In this document: positions 1 through 10,050 of the stretch, one piece after another
Layout: each line of letters begins with the position of its first letter
Numbering within the stretch: position 1 is the first letter of the stretch
DNA from: Solilutibacter silvestris
Lineage (GTDB): Bacteria > Pseudomonadota > Gammaproteobacteria > Xanthomonadales > Xanthomonadaceae
NCBI RefSeq assembly: GCF_002895945.1
Contig: NZ_NPZB01000001.1
Coordinates: forward strand, 387,501-451,500
Reading direction: 5' to 3'
DNA: 64,000 nt
Position numbers and translations under genes: made by a program
Notes under the pieces: model-generated
Told to the model about the DNA's origin: nothing
What the model saw: only the letters and a program-made list of their open reading frames with translations
Databases searched by the model: none

Positions 1-46
1 GTCCAGCCAATCGGCCCGCCGAACGCCATTTTCATCCGATTCGGGC

Positions 47-73
47 TACTATCCGGCAATTGGTTGGACCATT
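47..73 (+). promoter_or_regulatory. Promoter and GntR/FadR-type operator of the fucose operon
   Basis: TGGTTGGACCA at 61-71 fits the FadR-subfamily consensus TNGTNNNACNA exactly. It lies inside the 15-mer ATTGGTTGGACCATT (59-73). A TACTAT -10-like hexamer at 47-52 would put transcription start near 59, so a bound repressor would block initiation. The 15-mer recurs with two mismatches upstream of the fucose TonB receptor (12958-12972, minus strand). The -35 is not obvious. The assignment to the GntR protein encoded at 9125-9907 is inference from family consensus and proximity. Confidence 0.65.
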
Positions 74-84
74 AAGGACGCGAG

Positions 85-852
85 ATGCGACTCAAGGGCA
101 AACGGGCACTGGTCACTGCGGCCGGACAAGGCATCGGTCGGGCGACGGCGCTGGCGTTCGTACGCGAGGGCGCGCAGGTGATCGCCGCCGACATCAATGA
201 AGAGGCACTGGCGGCGCTGGCCGCAGAAGCAGGACCGGCGCTGACGCCGCTGCATCTCGACGTCACCAACCTTGCAGCCATCGCCGAACTCGGACGACAC
301 CACGACACTGCCGGCAGCGCGCTCGACGTGCTGTACAACGGCGCCGGGTTCGTCCACAGCGGCAGCATCCTCGACGCCACCGAGCAGGAATGGAACTTCG
401 CCTGGAAGCTCAATGTCGATGCGATGTTCCACCTGATCCGTGCATTGCTGCCGGGCATGCTCGCGCGCGGCAGCGGTGCGATCATCAACGTCGCGTCGGT
501 GGCATCCAGCATCAAGGGCGTGCCCAATCGTTTCATCTACGGCACCACCAAAGCCGCGGTGATCGGCTTGACCAAAGCCGTGGCGGCGGATTTCGTCGGT
601 CGCGGCATCCGCTGCAACGCGATCTGCCCGGGCACGGTGGAATCGCCGTCGCTACAGCAACGCATCGCCGAACAGGCGCAGACGCAGGGCAATACCAACG
701 ATGCGGTGCACGCCGCGTTCGTCGCCCGCCAGCCAATGGGACGCCTCGGCACGCCGGAGGAAATCGCCGCGCTGGCGGTCCATCTCGCCAGCGACGAATC
801 GGCCTTCACCACCGGCACCACCCACGTGATCGACGGCGGCTGGATCAACTGA
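85..852 (+). CDS. SDR-family 2-keto-3-deoxy-L-fuconate dehydrogenase
   Basis: A 255-residue classical short-chain dehydrogenase. The nucleotide-binding motif TAAGQGIG is at residues 11-18 and NGAG at 85-88. The catalytic set is N110, S138, Y152 and K156 (YGTTK). The start is supported by AAGGA at 74-78. It opens a tight operon whose third gene is L-fuconate dehydratase. In the non-phosphorylative pathway known from Xanthomonas campestris, this position belongs to the enzyme oxidising 2-keto-3-deoxy-L-fuconate to the 2,4-diketo acid with NAD+. Another SDR lies later in the operon (5567-6343). I assign this one to the deoxyfuconate step because it abuts the hydrolase of the next step, but the two SDR roles could be swapped. 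Confidence 0.85.
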   Translation: MRLKGKRALVTAAGQGIGRATALAFVREGAQVIAADINEEALAALAAEAGPALTPLHLDVTNLAAIAELGRHHDTAGSALDVLYNGAGFVHSGSILDATEQEWNFAWKLNVDAMFHLIRALLPGMLARGSGAIINVASVASSIKGVPNRFIYGTTKAAVIGLTKAVAADFVGRGIRCNAICPGTVESPSLQQRIAEQAQTQGNTNDAVHAAFVARQPMGRLGTPEEIAALAVHLASDESAFTTGTTHVIDGGWIN

Positions 853-862
853 GGACACCGCG

Positions 863-1708
863 ATGAAACTCCTGCGCCACGGCCAGAAAGGCCGGGAAAA
901 ACCCGCCCTGCTCGATCGCGATGGTCGCATTCGTGATCTTTCCGCCCACATCGACGACATCGCCGGCGATGTGTTGACGCCTGAGGGACTGCAACGATTG
1001 CGCGCGCTCGATGCCGATGCATTGCCTGCGGTCGAAGGCACGCCACGCATCGGCGCCTGTGTCGGCGCCATCGGCAAGTTCGTGTGCATCGGCCTGAACT
1101 ACGCCGACCATGCCGCCGAAACCGGCGCGCAGCCGCCGAAGGAACCGGTGATCTTCAACAAGTGGACCAGCGCGGTGTGCGGTCCGAATGATGATGTCGA
1201 GATCCCGCGCGGTTCGCACAAGACCGATTGGGAAGTGGAGCTCGGCGTGGTGATCGGGCGCGGTGGCCGCTACATCGACGAAGCCGATGCGATGTCGCAC
1301 GTTGCCGGTTACTGCGTGATCAACGATGTCTCCGAGCGCGAATTCCAACTGGAAGGCACCGGCACCTGGGACAAGGGCAAGGGCTGCGATACCTTCGGAC
1401 CGATCGGTCCGTGGCTGGTCACCGCCGATGAAGTTCTCGATCCGCACGCGCTCGGCCTGTGGCTGGAGGTCGATGGCCATCGCTACCAAAACGGCAACAC
1501 GCGCACGATGATCTTCCGCGTCCCGCTCCTGATCAGTTACCTCAGCCGCTTCATGAGCCTGCAACCGGGCGACGTGATTTCCACCGGCACGCCGCCGGGT
1601 GTCGGCCTTGGGCAGAAACCGCAACCGATTTACCTGCGCACCGGACAAACGATGCGACTCGGCATCGACGGACTCGGTGAGCAACAGCAAAAGGTGGTGC
1701 AGGCATGA
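863..1708 (+). CDS. Fumarylacetoacetate hydrolase family: 2,4-diketo-3-deoxy-L-fuconate hydrolase
   Basis: 281 residues of the FAH fold. The lid and active-site motif [11 protein letters not shown] is at residues 76-86. The divalent metal ligands E124 and E126 (in DWEVELG) and D155 (in INDVSERE) are present, as is STGTPPGVG near residue 250. FAH enzymes of this subgroup cut a carbon-carbon bond in beta-diketo acids. In this context the expected reaction is 2,4-diketo-3-deoxy-L-fuconate plus water to pyruvate and L-lactate, which explains the lactate dehydrogenase at the end of the operon. It starts 10 bases after the preceding stop, with a GAGGA ribosome site, and ends with an ATGA overlap into the dehydratase. 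It is cytoplasmic, with no signal peptide. Confidence 0.88.
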   Translation: MKLLRHGQKGREKPALLDRDGRIRDLSAHIDDIAGDVLTPEGLQRLRALDADALPAVEGTPRIGACVGAIGKFVCIGLNYADHAAETGAQPPKEPVIFNKWTSAVCGPNDDVEIPRGSHKTDWEVELGVVIGRGGRYIDEADAMSHVAGYCVINDVSEREFQLEGTGTWDKGKGCDTFGPIGPWLVTADEVLDPHALGLWLEVDGHRYQNGNTRTMIFRVPLLISYLSRFMSLQPGDVISTGTPPGVGLGQKPQPIYLRTGQTMRLGIDGLGEQQQKVVQA

Positions 1709-3003
1709 GCGCATCCGTGCGCATCACCGGCATGCGGGTGGAAGACCTGCGCTTCCCGACCTCGCAGCAACTCGACGGATCGGATGCGATGAATCCCGAT
1801 CCCGACTATTCCGCCGCCTACGTGGTGCTGGAAACCTCGCGCGACGGACTGGAAGGCCACGGCCTGACCTTCACCATCGGTCGCGGCAACGAGATCTGTT
1901 GCGCGGCGATCGAAGCGATGCGGCATCTGGTGGTCGGGCTCGAACTCGACTGGATCAGCGAAGACATGGGGCGTTTCTGGCGTCACGTCACCGGCGACAG
2001 CCAGTTGCGCTGGATCGGTCCCGACAAAGGCGCGATGCATCTCGCCACCGGCGCGGTGGTCAACGCGGTGTGGGATCTGTGGGCCAAGGCGGAAGGCAAG
2101 CCGTTGTGGCGACTGGTCGCGGAGATGACGCCGGAACAACTGGTGCGCTGCATCGACTTCCGCTATCTCACCGATGCGATCACGCCGGACGAAGCGCTGG
2201 CATTGCTGCGGGAACGCGAGGGCGGCAAGGCCGAACGCATCGCCACGCTCGAACGCGAAGGCTATCCCTGCTACACCACCTCGGCGGGCTGGCTCGGCTA
2301 TTCCGACGAGAAATTGCGGCGGTTGTGCCAGCAAGCGATCGACGCCGGTTTCGATCACGTCAAGCTCAAGGTCGGGCGCGATCTCGACGACGACATCCGC
2401 CGCGTGCGCATCGCCCGCGAAGTGATCGGCCCGGATCGCAAATTGATGATCGACGCCAACCAGATCTGGGAAGTCGGCCAGGCCATCGACTGGGTCAACG
2501 CGCTGGCGTTCGCCTCGCCATGGTTCATCGAGGAACCGACCAGTCCCGATGACATCGCCGGCCACCGCACGATTCGCGAGGGCGTGGCGCCCGTACAGGT
2601 GGCGACCGGCGAGATGTGCCAGAACCGCATCCTCTTCAAGCAGTTCATCGCCGGCGGTGCGATCGACGTGGTGCAGATCGATGCCTGCCGCGTCGGCGGC
2701 GTCAACGAAGTGCTGGCGATCCTGCTGCTGGCGGCCAAGTACGGCCTGCCGGTGTGTCCGCATGCCGGTGGCGTCGGCCTGTGCGAATACGTGCAGCATC
2801 TGGCGATGATCGATTACGTCTGCATCGCCGGCAGCCGCGAGGGCCGCGTGGTGGAATACGTCGATCACCTGCACGAACATTTCGTCGATCCCTGCGTCAT
2901 CCGCGACGCCGCCTACATGCCGCCGACCGCACCGGGGTTTTCGATCACGATGAAAACGGAGACACTGCGCGCGTATCGTCATCCCTCGACGACGGCCCGC
3001 TGA
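1705..3003 (+). CDS. fucD: L-fuconate dehydratase (enolase superfamily)
   Basis: 432 residues, the usual length for the family. It has the mandelate-racemase/enolase barrel signature: KxK bases K220 and K222, metal ligands D250 (DAN), E276 or E277 (EEP) and E303 (GE), and the general acid/base H353 in CPHAGG. The spacing agrees with the characterised X. campestris fuconate dehydratase. It removes water from L-fuconate to give 2-keto-3-deoxy-L-fuconate with Mg2+, in the cytoplasm. Its start overlaps the stop of the FAH hydrolase (ATGA), so the two are probably translationally coupled. The fucosidase gene follows four bases after its stop. Confidence 0.92.
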   Translation: MSASVRITGMRVEDLRFPTSQQLDGSDAMNPDPDYSAAYVVLETSRDGLEGHGLTFTIGRGNEICCAAIEAMRHLVVGLELDWISEDMGRFWRHVTGDSQLRWIGPDKGAMHLATGAVVNAVWDLWAKAEGKPLWRLVAEMTPEQLVRCIDFRYLTDAITPDEALALLREREGGKAERIATLEREGYPCYTTSAGWLGYSDEKLRRLCQQAIDAGFDHVKLKVGRDLDDDIRRVRIAREVIGPDRKLMIDANQIWEVGQAIDWVNALAFASPWFIEEPTSPDDIAGHRTIREGVAPVQVATGEMCQNRILFKQFIAGGAIDVVQIDACRVGGVNEVLAILLLAAKYGLPVCPHAGGVGLCEYVQHLAMIDYVCIAGSREGRVVEYVDHLHEHFVDPCVIRDAAYMPPTAPGFSITMKTETLRAYRHPSTTAR

Positions 3004-3007
3004 CCGC

Positions 3008-4710
3008 ATGATCTTTCGCCCGTCCCTCGCGTTCGCTGCCTGCCTGCTGTTGGCCACGTCCGCGACGGCGGTACCAGCGGTGCAGCATCAGGAGCATGAA
3101 ACGGAAGCCACCCGCATCGCGCGCTGGCAGCAACTTGGCTACGGCATGTTCGTGCACTGGGGCCTGTATTCGGAACTGGGCGGCGTGTGGCAGGGCAAAC
3201 CGGTCAGCAAGGGCTATTCGGAACAGATCCAGGGTTGGGCGAACATTCCCAGCGACGATTACCTGAAGGTCGCCGCGCGTTTCGCCGCGCCGAAGTTCGA
3301 CGCCGATGCCATCTGCAAACTGGCGAAGGACGGTGGCGCGCGTTACATCGTGGTGACCAGCAAACACCATGACGGTTTCGCGATGTTCGACACCAAGTCG
3401 ACCGACTACAACATCGTCAAGCAGACGCCGTTTGGCAAGGATCCGCTCAAGTTGCTGTCGACCGCCTGCCGCAGGATCGGCGTTGGTTTCGGCGTGTATT
3501 TCTCTCTGGTCGACTGGCACGCCGGCCACGCGCCCGAGGTGCAACACAACAGCAACCCGATCCCGCCGGCGATGGAACCGTTGATCGAACAACAGCTCAC
3601 CGAGCTGATGTCGAACTACGGCCCGATCCGCGAAGTATGGTTCGACATGTCGGCACCGACAGCGGAACAGAGCCGTCGTTTCGCCGCGATCGTGCGCAAG
3701 CTGCAACCGCAGGCGGCGATCAACGGCCGCATCTGGAACAACCGTGGCGATTTCGTCACCCTCGGCGACAACGAATTGCCACCAGCGACGATGCAGCCAC
3801 CGTTCGAAGTGCCGGCATCGATCTACCACGCCACCTGGGGCTACCGCAGCTGGCAGCAGCGCGACGACTTGCAGGGCAAGATCCGCGAACTGGCGACGGG
3901 ACTGGTGCAGACGCGCGCGGCCGGTGGCAATTACCTGCTCAACATCGGGCCGATGGGCGATGGCAGCGTGGTGCCGTTCGAAGCCGACGTGTTGCACGGC
4001 ATTGGCGCATGGCTGCAGCGCTATCCCGGCCTGCTCGATGCACGTCCCAGTGGTTTGCCGCGGCAGCCGTGGGGTGCGACCTTGTTGCGCGGAAACACGC
4101 TGTACCTCGCCGTCCATGAGTGGCACGCCGGAGCGTTGCGCATTTCCGGCCTGGCCAACGATCCCATCGCCGTTCGCGTAGATGGTGGCGATGCTGCGCT
4201 GCACTGGCATCGCGACGGCAACGATGTGGTGATCGAACTGCCCGCGGCCACGCCCGACGTCTTGTTGCCGGTGCTGCGCGTCACCTTGTCCACACCGTTG
4301 CGCGCGATCCCGGCCAACATCGCGACGGCGAATGGCGATGGCGTCTACCGTCTCGGCAAGAACGACTGGCGCACCAGCACCAGCTATACCTTCGGCAGCG
4401 GCTATCTGACGCAAGCCGAGTCGCGGGTGTCGTTGGCTGCCAACATTGCATCGCCGCGCCCGCAACGGGTGGCACTACGCTTCATCGCTGCGCATGCGCG
4501 CAACGATCGCATCTACCACATCACCATCGCCGGACGTGCGCTGGACATCGCAGGCAGCGAACTCGCCACGCGCGCGCTGGATCCATTCGTGCTGCCGGCA
4601 TCGCCGGCGACCAACATCGACATCCGCCTCGCCCATTCCGCGTATCCGGCCGAGGACCTCGGCCTGTCGTTCGATGCGCTCGAATTGCGGCCGGTTGCGG
4701 GCACGCCACG

Positions 4711-4714
<4 letters not shown>
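3008..4714 (+). CDS. Secreted alpha-L-fucosidase, GH29
   Basis: 568 residues with a clear signal peptide (residues 1-22, cleavage after the Ala-rich stretch), so it is periplasmic or surface-exposed. The GH29 barrel shows FVHWGLYS (from residue 48), the substrate-binding KHHDGF (119-124) and the catalytic nucleophile D213 in EVWFDMS. The C-terminal third is predicted beta-rich and probably carbohydrate-binding. It releases L-fucose from fucosylated glycans to feed the surrounding pathway. It lies inside the catabolic operon and its stop overlaps the start of the fuconolactonase gene by ATGA. Linkage specificity cannot be read from the sequence; alpha-1,3/4 or alpha-1,6 linkages of plant N-glycans or xyloglucan are all possible. 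Confidence 0.92.
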
Positions 4715-6343
<1,629 letters not shown>

Positions 6344-6352
6344 GGAACGACG

Positions 6353-6700
6353 ATGCGGCATTGCCTCGCGCTCGACCTGCACGACGATCCCGCGCTGATC
6401 GCGGAATACGAACGCCATCATCGCGAAGTCTGGCCCGAAGTGCTGCAGCACTTGCGCACGCAGGGCGTCACCGAACTGGAACTCTTCCGCATCGGCACCC
6501 GCCTGGTGATGGTGATGGAGACCGACGACACGCGTTTCGACGCCGACGCCATGGCGCGCGCCGAACGCGACGATCCACGCCTGCGCGCCTGGGAGGACCT
6601 GATGTGGACTTTCCAGAAGGCCACGCCATGGACGCCGCCTGGCGTGAAGTGGACGCCGATGACTTCGATCTTCCGCCTCTCCGACGCTGTATCCGACTGA
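6353..6700 (+). CDS. RhaM-family sugar mutarotase (probable L-fucose mutarotase)
   Basis: 115 residues, matching the L-rhamnose mutarotase (DUF718) family in length. It keeps the YERHHREVWPEV stretch near residue 20 with the conserved His, and a C-terminal KWTPMTSIFRL segment. Family members interconvert alpha and beta anomers of 6-deoxy-L-sugars. In this operon the substrate is presumably L-fucose, giving the dehydrogenase or the permease its preferred anomer. It is unrelated to the FucU-type fucose mutarotase. It begins nine bases after the L-fucose dehydrogenase stop, with a GAGGAA ribosome site. Confidence 0.82.
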   Translation: MRHCLALDLHDDPALIAEYERHHREVWPEVLQHLRTQGVTELELFRIGTRLVMVMETDDTRFDADAMARAERDDPRLRAWEDLMWTFQKATPWTPPGVKWTPMTSIFRLSDAVSD

Positions 6701-6720
6701 TCCCCCACGGAGCCCACGCC

Positions 6721-7950
6721 ATGCAGACCGCAATGCCGAATGGCCCCACTCCGGCGACTTCCACGGCTGCGACCAACGCGCGCCTCGCCTTCGTGCTGGT
6801 GACCAGCCTGTTCTTCCTGTGGGGCCTGTCCTACGGCCTGCTCGATGTGCTGAACAAGCACTTCCAGGAATCGCTGCACGTCAGTCGCGCGCGTTCCGGC
6901 CTGCTGCAGATGGCCTATTTCGGCGCGTATTTCCTGATGGCATTGCCGGCGGCGTGGCTGATGCAGCGACGCGGCTACAAGTTCGGCATCCTGTTCGGAT
7001 TGGGATTGTTCGCGGCGGGCGCGCTGTTGTTCATCCCGGCGACTTCGCTGCTCGATTTCAACTTCTTCCTCTTCGCGCTGTTCGTGATCGCCTGCGGCGC
7101 GGCGTGTCTTGAAACCGCCGCCAATCCCTACGTCACCGTGCTCGGTGATCCCGGCGATGGCGCGCGTCGCCTCAACTTCGCGCAATCGTTCAACGGCCTC
7201 GCCTCCTTCATCGGCCCGCTGATCGGTGGCGCACTGTTCTTCAAGGGCACGCAGGGCGCACCGCAGGCTGGTTTCTCCGGCGTGCAGGGCACCTATGTGG
7301 CGATCGCGCTGGTGGTGGTCGCACTCGGCATATTGATCGCACGCACGCCGATGCCTGATGTGCGCGAAGGCGACGATGCCATCGCCACCACTGCCTCGTC
7401 ATCGTTGTGGTCGAACCGCCACTTCACCGGCGCGGTGATCGCGCAGTTCTTCTACGTGGCGGCGCAAGTCGGCGTCAACGCCTATTTCATCAACTACGTC
7501 ACCGAACAGGTCGGCGTGACGTCGCAGGCCGGCGCGTTCCTGTTGTCGATGCCGATGCTGAGTTTCGTGATCGGTCGCTTCGCCGGAACCGCGGTGATGG
7601 GCAGGCTCGGCGCGGTACGCATGCTGGTGTGGTACGCCATCATCAATATCGTGCTCGCGCTGGTTGTCAGCGCCGGACTGGGCTGGCTGTCAGTCGCGGC
7701 ACTGGTGGCGATTTCGTTTTTCATGTCGATCATGTTCCCGACCATCTTCGCGCTCGGCGTCGAGGGACTCGGCGCGCAGACCAAGCGCGGCGCGTCGTTC
7801 ATCGTGATGGCGATCGTCGGCGGCGCACTCGCCCCGCCGTTCATGGGCTGGGTGGCCGACAAGCACGGCACCCACATCGCCTATCTGGTTCCCGCCGTGT
7901 GTTTCGCGGTGGTGGCCTGGTACGGATTGTCCGTGCGCCGGCGCGCTTGA
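6721..7950 (+). CDS. fucP: L-fucose:H+ symporter, MFS FucP family
   Basis: 409 residues with about twelve membrane spans. The N-terminal FFLWGLSYGLLDVLNKHF is characteristic of the FucP/FHS family, whose Asp near the end of helix 1 takes part in proton coupling. It moves L-fucose across the inner membrane after uptake by the TonB receptor and cleavage by the fucosidase. The start at 6721 is chosen by the ribosome site GGAG near 6706 and the usual short cytoplasmic N-terminus. An open frame continues upstream through other genes but is not coding there. Confidence 0.92.
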   Translation: MQTAMPNGPTPATSTAATNARLAFVLVTSLFFLWGLSYGLLDVLNKHFQESLHVSRARSGLLQMAYFGAYFLMALPAAWLMQRRGYKFGILFGLGLFAAGALLFIPATSLLDFNFFLFALFVIACGAACLETAANPYVTVLGDPGDGARRLNFAQSFNGLASFIGPLIGGALFFKGTQGAPQAGFSGVQGTYVAIALVVVALGILIARTPMPDVREGDDAIATTASSSLWSNRHFTGAVIAQFFYVAAQVGVNAYFINYVTEQVGVTSQAGAFLLSMPMLSFVIGRFAGTAVMGRLGAVRMLVWYAIINIVLALVVSAGLGWLSVAALVAISFFMSIMFPTIFALGVEGLGAQTKRGASFIVMAIVGGALAPPFMGWVADKHGTHIAYLVPAVCFAVVAWYGLSVRRRA

Positions 7951-7960
7951 GGAGAACACC

Positions 7961-9109
7961 GTGGCCGCGCCGATCACCTGCAACGAAGACCTGCGCCAGT
8001 TGGCGAAACGCCGCGCACCGCGCGCGATCTTCGACTACGTCGATCGCGGCAGTTATGACGAAACTACGATCCGTGGCAACCGCGCCGCCTTCGACGCCCT
8101 GCGCTTGCGCCAGCGGGTGATGATCGACGTCGATGCGCGTTCGACCGCATCGACCATGATCGGCCAGCCGGTGACGATGCCGGTCGGGATCGCGCCGACC
8201 GGCCTCACCGGCATCATGCATCCCGACGGCGAGATCCTCGCGGCGAAAGCGGCGCAGGCTTTTGGCGTACCGTTCACCCTCAGCACGGTGTCGATCTGCT
8301 CGATCGAGGACGTGCGCGCGGCCACGCAGCGGCCGTTCTGGTTCCAGTTGTACGTGATGCGCGATCGCGATTTCGCCGCGTCATTGATCGAACGCGCGAA
8401 AGCCGCGCAATGTTCGGCGCTGATGCTCACCGCCGACTTGCAGATCCAGGGCCAGCGCCATCGCGACATCAAGAACGGGCTGGCGGTTCCACCCAAACTC
8501 ACGTTGTCCAACGCACTCGACGTGATGACGAAGCCACGCTGGGCGTTCGGCATGCTCGCCACCCGTCATCGCAACTTCGGCAACCTCGCCGGCTTCATTC
8601 CCGGCGGTGGCAAGGACCTGACGACGTTGTCGCAGTGGATCGGCAGCCAGTTCGATCCGACCCTGAGCTGGAAGGATGTCGAGTGGGTACGTTCGTTGTG
8701 GCCGGGCAAGCTGATCGTCAAGGGCATCCTCGATCCCGACGACGCGCGCGCGGCGGTGGATGCCGGCGCCGACGCGGTGGTGGTCTCGAACCATGGCGGA
8801 CGCCAGCTCGACGGCGCGCCGGCCTCGATTGATGCATTGCCGCAGATCCTCGACGCCATCGGCGGACGCAGCGAAGTCTGGCTCGACAGTGGCGTGTGCA
8901 GCGGCCAGGACGTGCTGAAGGCGATCGCGCTCGGTGCGCATGCGACCCTGATCGGCAAGGCCTTCCTTTACGGACTCGGCGCAATGGGCGAACGCGGCGT
9001 CACCACCGCGCTGGAACTCATCCGCAAGGAACTGGACGTGAGCATGGCGTTGACTGGAACCCGAGACATCCGCGATGTCGGTGCGCACACCTTGTGGAAT
9101 CGCGACTGA
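7961..9109 (+). CDS. lldD: FMN-dependent L-lactate dehydrogenase / alpha-hydroxy-acid oxidase
   Basis: 382 residues with a GTG start preceded by AGGAG (7950-7954). It has the alpha-hydroxy-acid dehydrogenase hallmarks: GIAPTGLTGIMHPDGE for FMN binding, Y131, D159, K254 and the active-site signature NHGGRQLD (277-284) with catalytic H278. These enzymes oxidise L-2-hydroxy acids to keto acids and pass electrons to quinone or oxygen. As the last gene of the fucose operon it very likely converts the L-lactate released from diketo-deoxyfuconate to pyruvate, so both halves of the sugar end as pyruvate. A glycolate-type specificity cannot be excluded by eye. Confidence 0.87.
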   Translation: MAAPITCNEDLRQLAKRRAPRAIFDYVDRGSYDETTIRGNRAAFDALRLRQRVMIDVDARSTASTMIGQPVTMPVGIAPTGLTGIMHPDGEILAAKAAQAFGVPFTLSTVSICSIEDVRAATQRPFWFQLYVMRDRDFAASLIERAKAAQCSALMLTADLQIQGQRHRDIKNGLAVPPKLTLSNALDVMTKPRWAFGMLATRHRNFGNLAGFIPGGGKDLTTLSQWIGSQFDPTLSWKDVEWVRSLWPGKLIVKGILDPDDARAAVDAGADAVVVSNHGGRQLDGAPASIDALPQILDAIGGRSEVWLDSGVCSGQDVLKAIALGAHATLIGKAFLYGLGAMGERGVTTALELIRKELDVSMALTGTRDIRDVGAHTLWNRD

Positions 9110-9124
9110 CGCGATTCGCGCCGA

Positions 9125-9907
9125 TCAGCGCCGCTTGCCGCCGGAAAACACCTTGAGCACGGAATCGAGATGGCGCGCCATCGCCTTGCGCGCGGCGTCG
9201 GGATTGCGTTCGCGGATCGCCGTCACCACCGCGCCATGCTCCTTTTCGGAATGGCTGGGCATGTCGTTGCTGGTGTAGAGCTCCTGCACGCGCTGGAACA
9301 TCGCGCCGTACTTGTGACCAAGCAGATGGCGGATGAACAGTGCGTAGGCGGGATTGCCGCTGGCATCAGCGATGCGGATGTGCAACAGGCGATCGCCCGG
9401 ATGCGTATTCGATCCCTGGCTGTTGTCGGCGATATTGCGCTGGTACGCCTCTTCGATCCCGACGATCTGCGCCTCGGTGGCGTTGCTCGCCGCCAGCGCC
9501 GCGGTTTCCGGTTCCACCAGGCGTCGCGCCTGCAGCAACGAAAACGGCGGGAGTTCCGAATTGAAATCGGCAACGATGCCAAGTTCGGGATCGAGGATCC
9601 ACGGGTTCTGGTGCATCGCGCGATCGAGCACCGAGCCGTCATCACCACGCAACGCGTCCGCCGCATCCGTCTGATCCGGCCCGACCACCACCACGCCATC
9701 GCCCACGCGCACCTTGACCATGCCGATCACTTCAAGCGCGATCAGCGCTTCGCGCAGCGACGTGCGGCTGACGCCGAACTGCTGTGACAACTCGCGTTCT
9801 GGCGGCAGGTAGGCACCGGGCGGATACTCGCCACGATCGATCATTCCCCGCAACTGATCGGCGATCTGCTGGTAGAGGCGGCGGTTCTGGATGTTCTTGA
9901 CGGGCAT
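9125..9907 (-). CDS. GntR-family (FadR/FCD subfamily) transcriptional regulator
   Basis: 260 residues. The winged helix-turn-helix spans roughly residues 8-75, with the recognition segment around FGVSRTSLREALIALEVIGMV. The C-terminal FCD ligand-binding domain has LLQARRLVEPETAALAA, LLHIRIADASGN and the His-rich metal or effector pocket with EHGAVVTAI and HL near the end. It converges on the fucose operon (15-base gap) and precedes nothing else obvious. The likely role is a repressor of the fucose operon and the adjacent TonB receptor, relieved by L-fucose or a pathway intermediate such as fuconate. Sites fitting the FadR-family operator lie at 61-71 and 12950-12972. Confidence 0.87.
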   Translation of the reverse strand: MPVKNIQNRRLYQQIADQLRGMIDRGEYPPGAYLPPERELSQQFGVSRTSLREALIALEVIGMVKVRVGDGVVVVGPDQTDAADALRGDDGSVLDRAMHQNPWILDPELGIVADFNSELPPFSLLQARRLVEPETAALAASNATEAQIVGIEEAYQRNIADNSQGSNTHPGDRLLHIRIADASGNPAYALFIRHLLGHKYGAMFQRVQELYTSNDMPSHSEKEHGAVVTAIRERNPDAARKAMARHLDSVLKVFSGGKRR

Positions 9908-9994
9908 CGTTTCGAGTATAGGTCAGCGTGGTGAAAGACACCGGAACATCGCCGCGCCGATACAACCCCGGCTTGCGCCACCATCCGGGCATGG

Positions 9995-10033
9995 CCGGCT
10001 GCCATCAGGCGTCTTGAGCCGAATGGCAGCCGG
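9995..10033. repeat. Hairpin between the TonB receptor and gntR
   Basis: Perfect 11-base arms CCGGCTGCCAT (9995-10005) and ATGGCAGCCGG (10023-10033) flank a 17-base loop. It follows the TonB receptor stop (10051) on the minus strand. It could act as an mRNA 3' stabiliser or a factor-dependent terminator. No T tract follows on either strand, so I do not call it an intrinsic terminator. Confidence 0.5.
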
Positions 10034-10050
10034 AACCTACCTAGCCGGCA

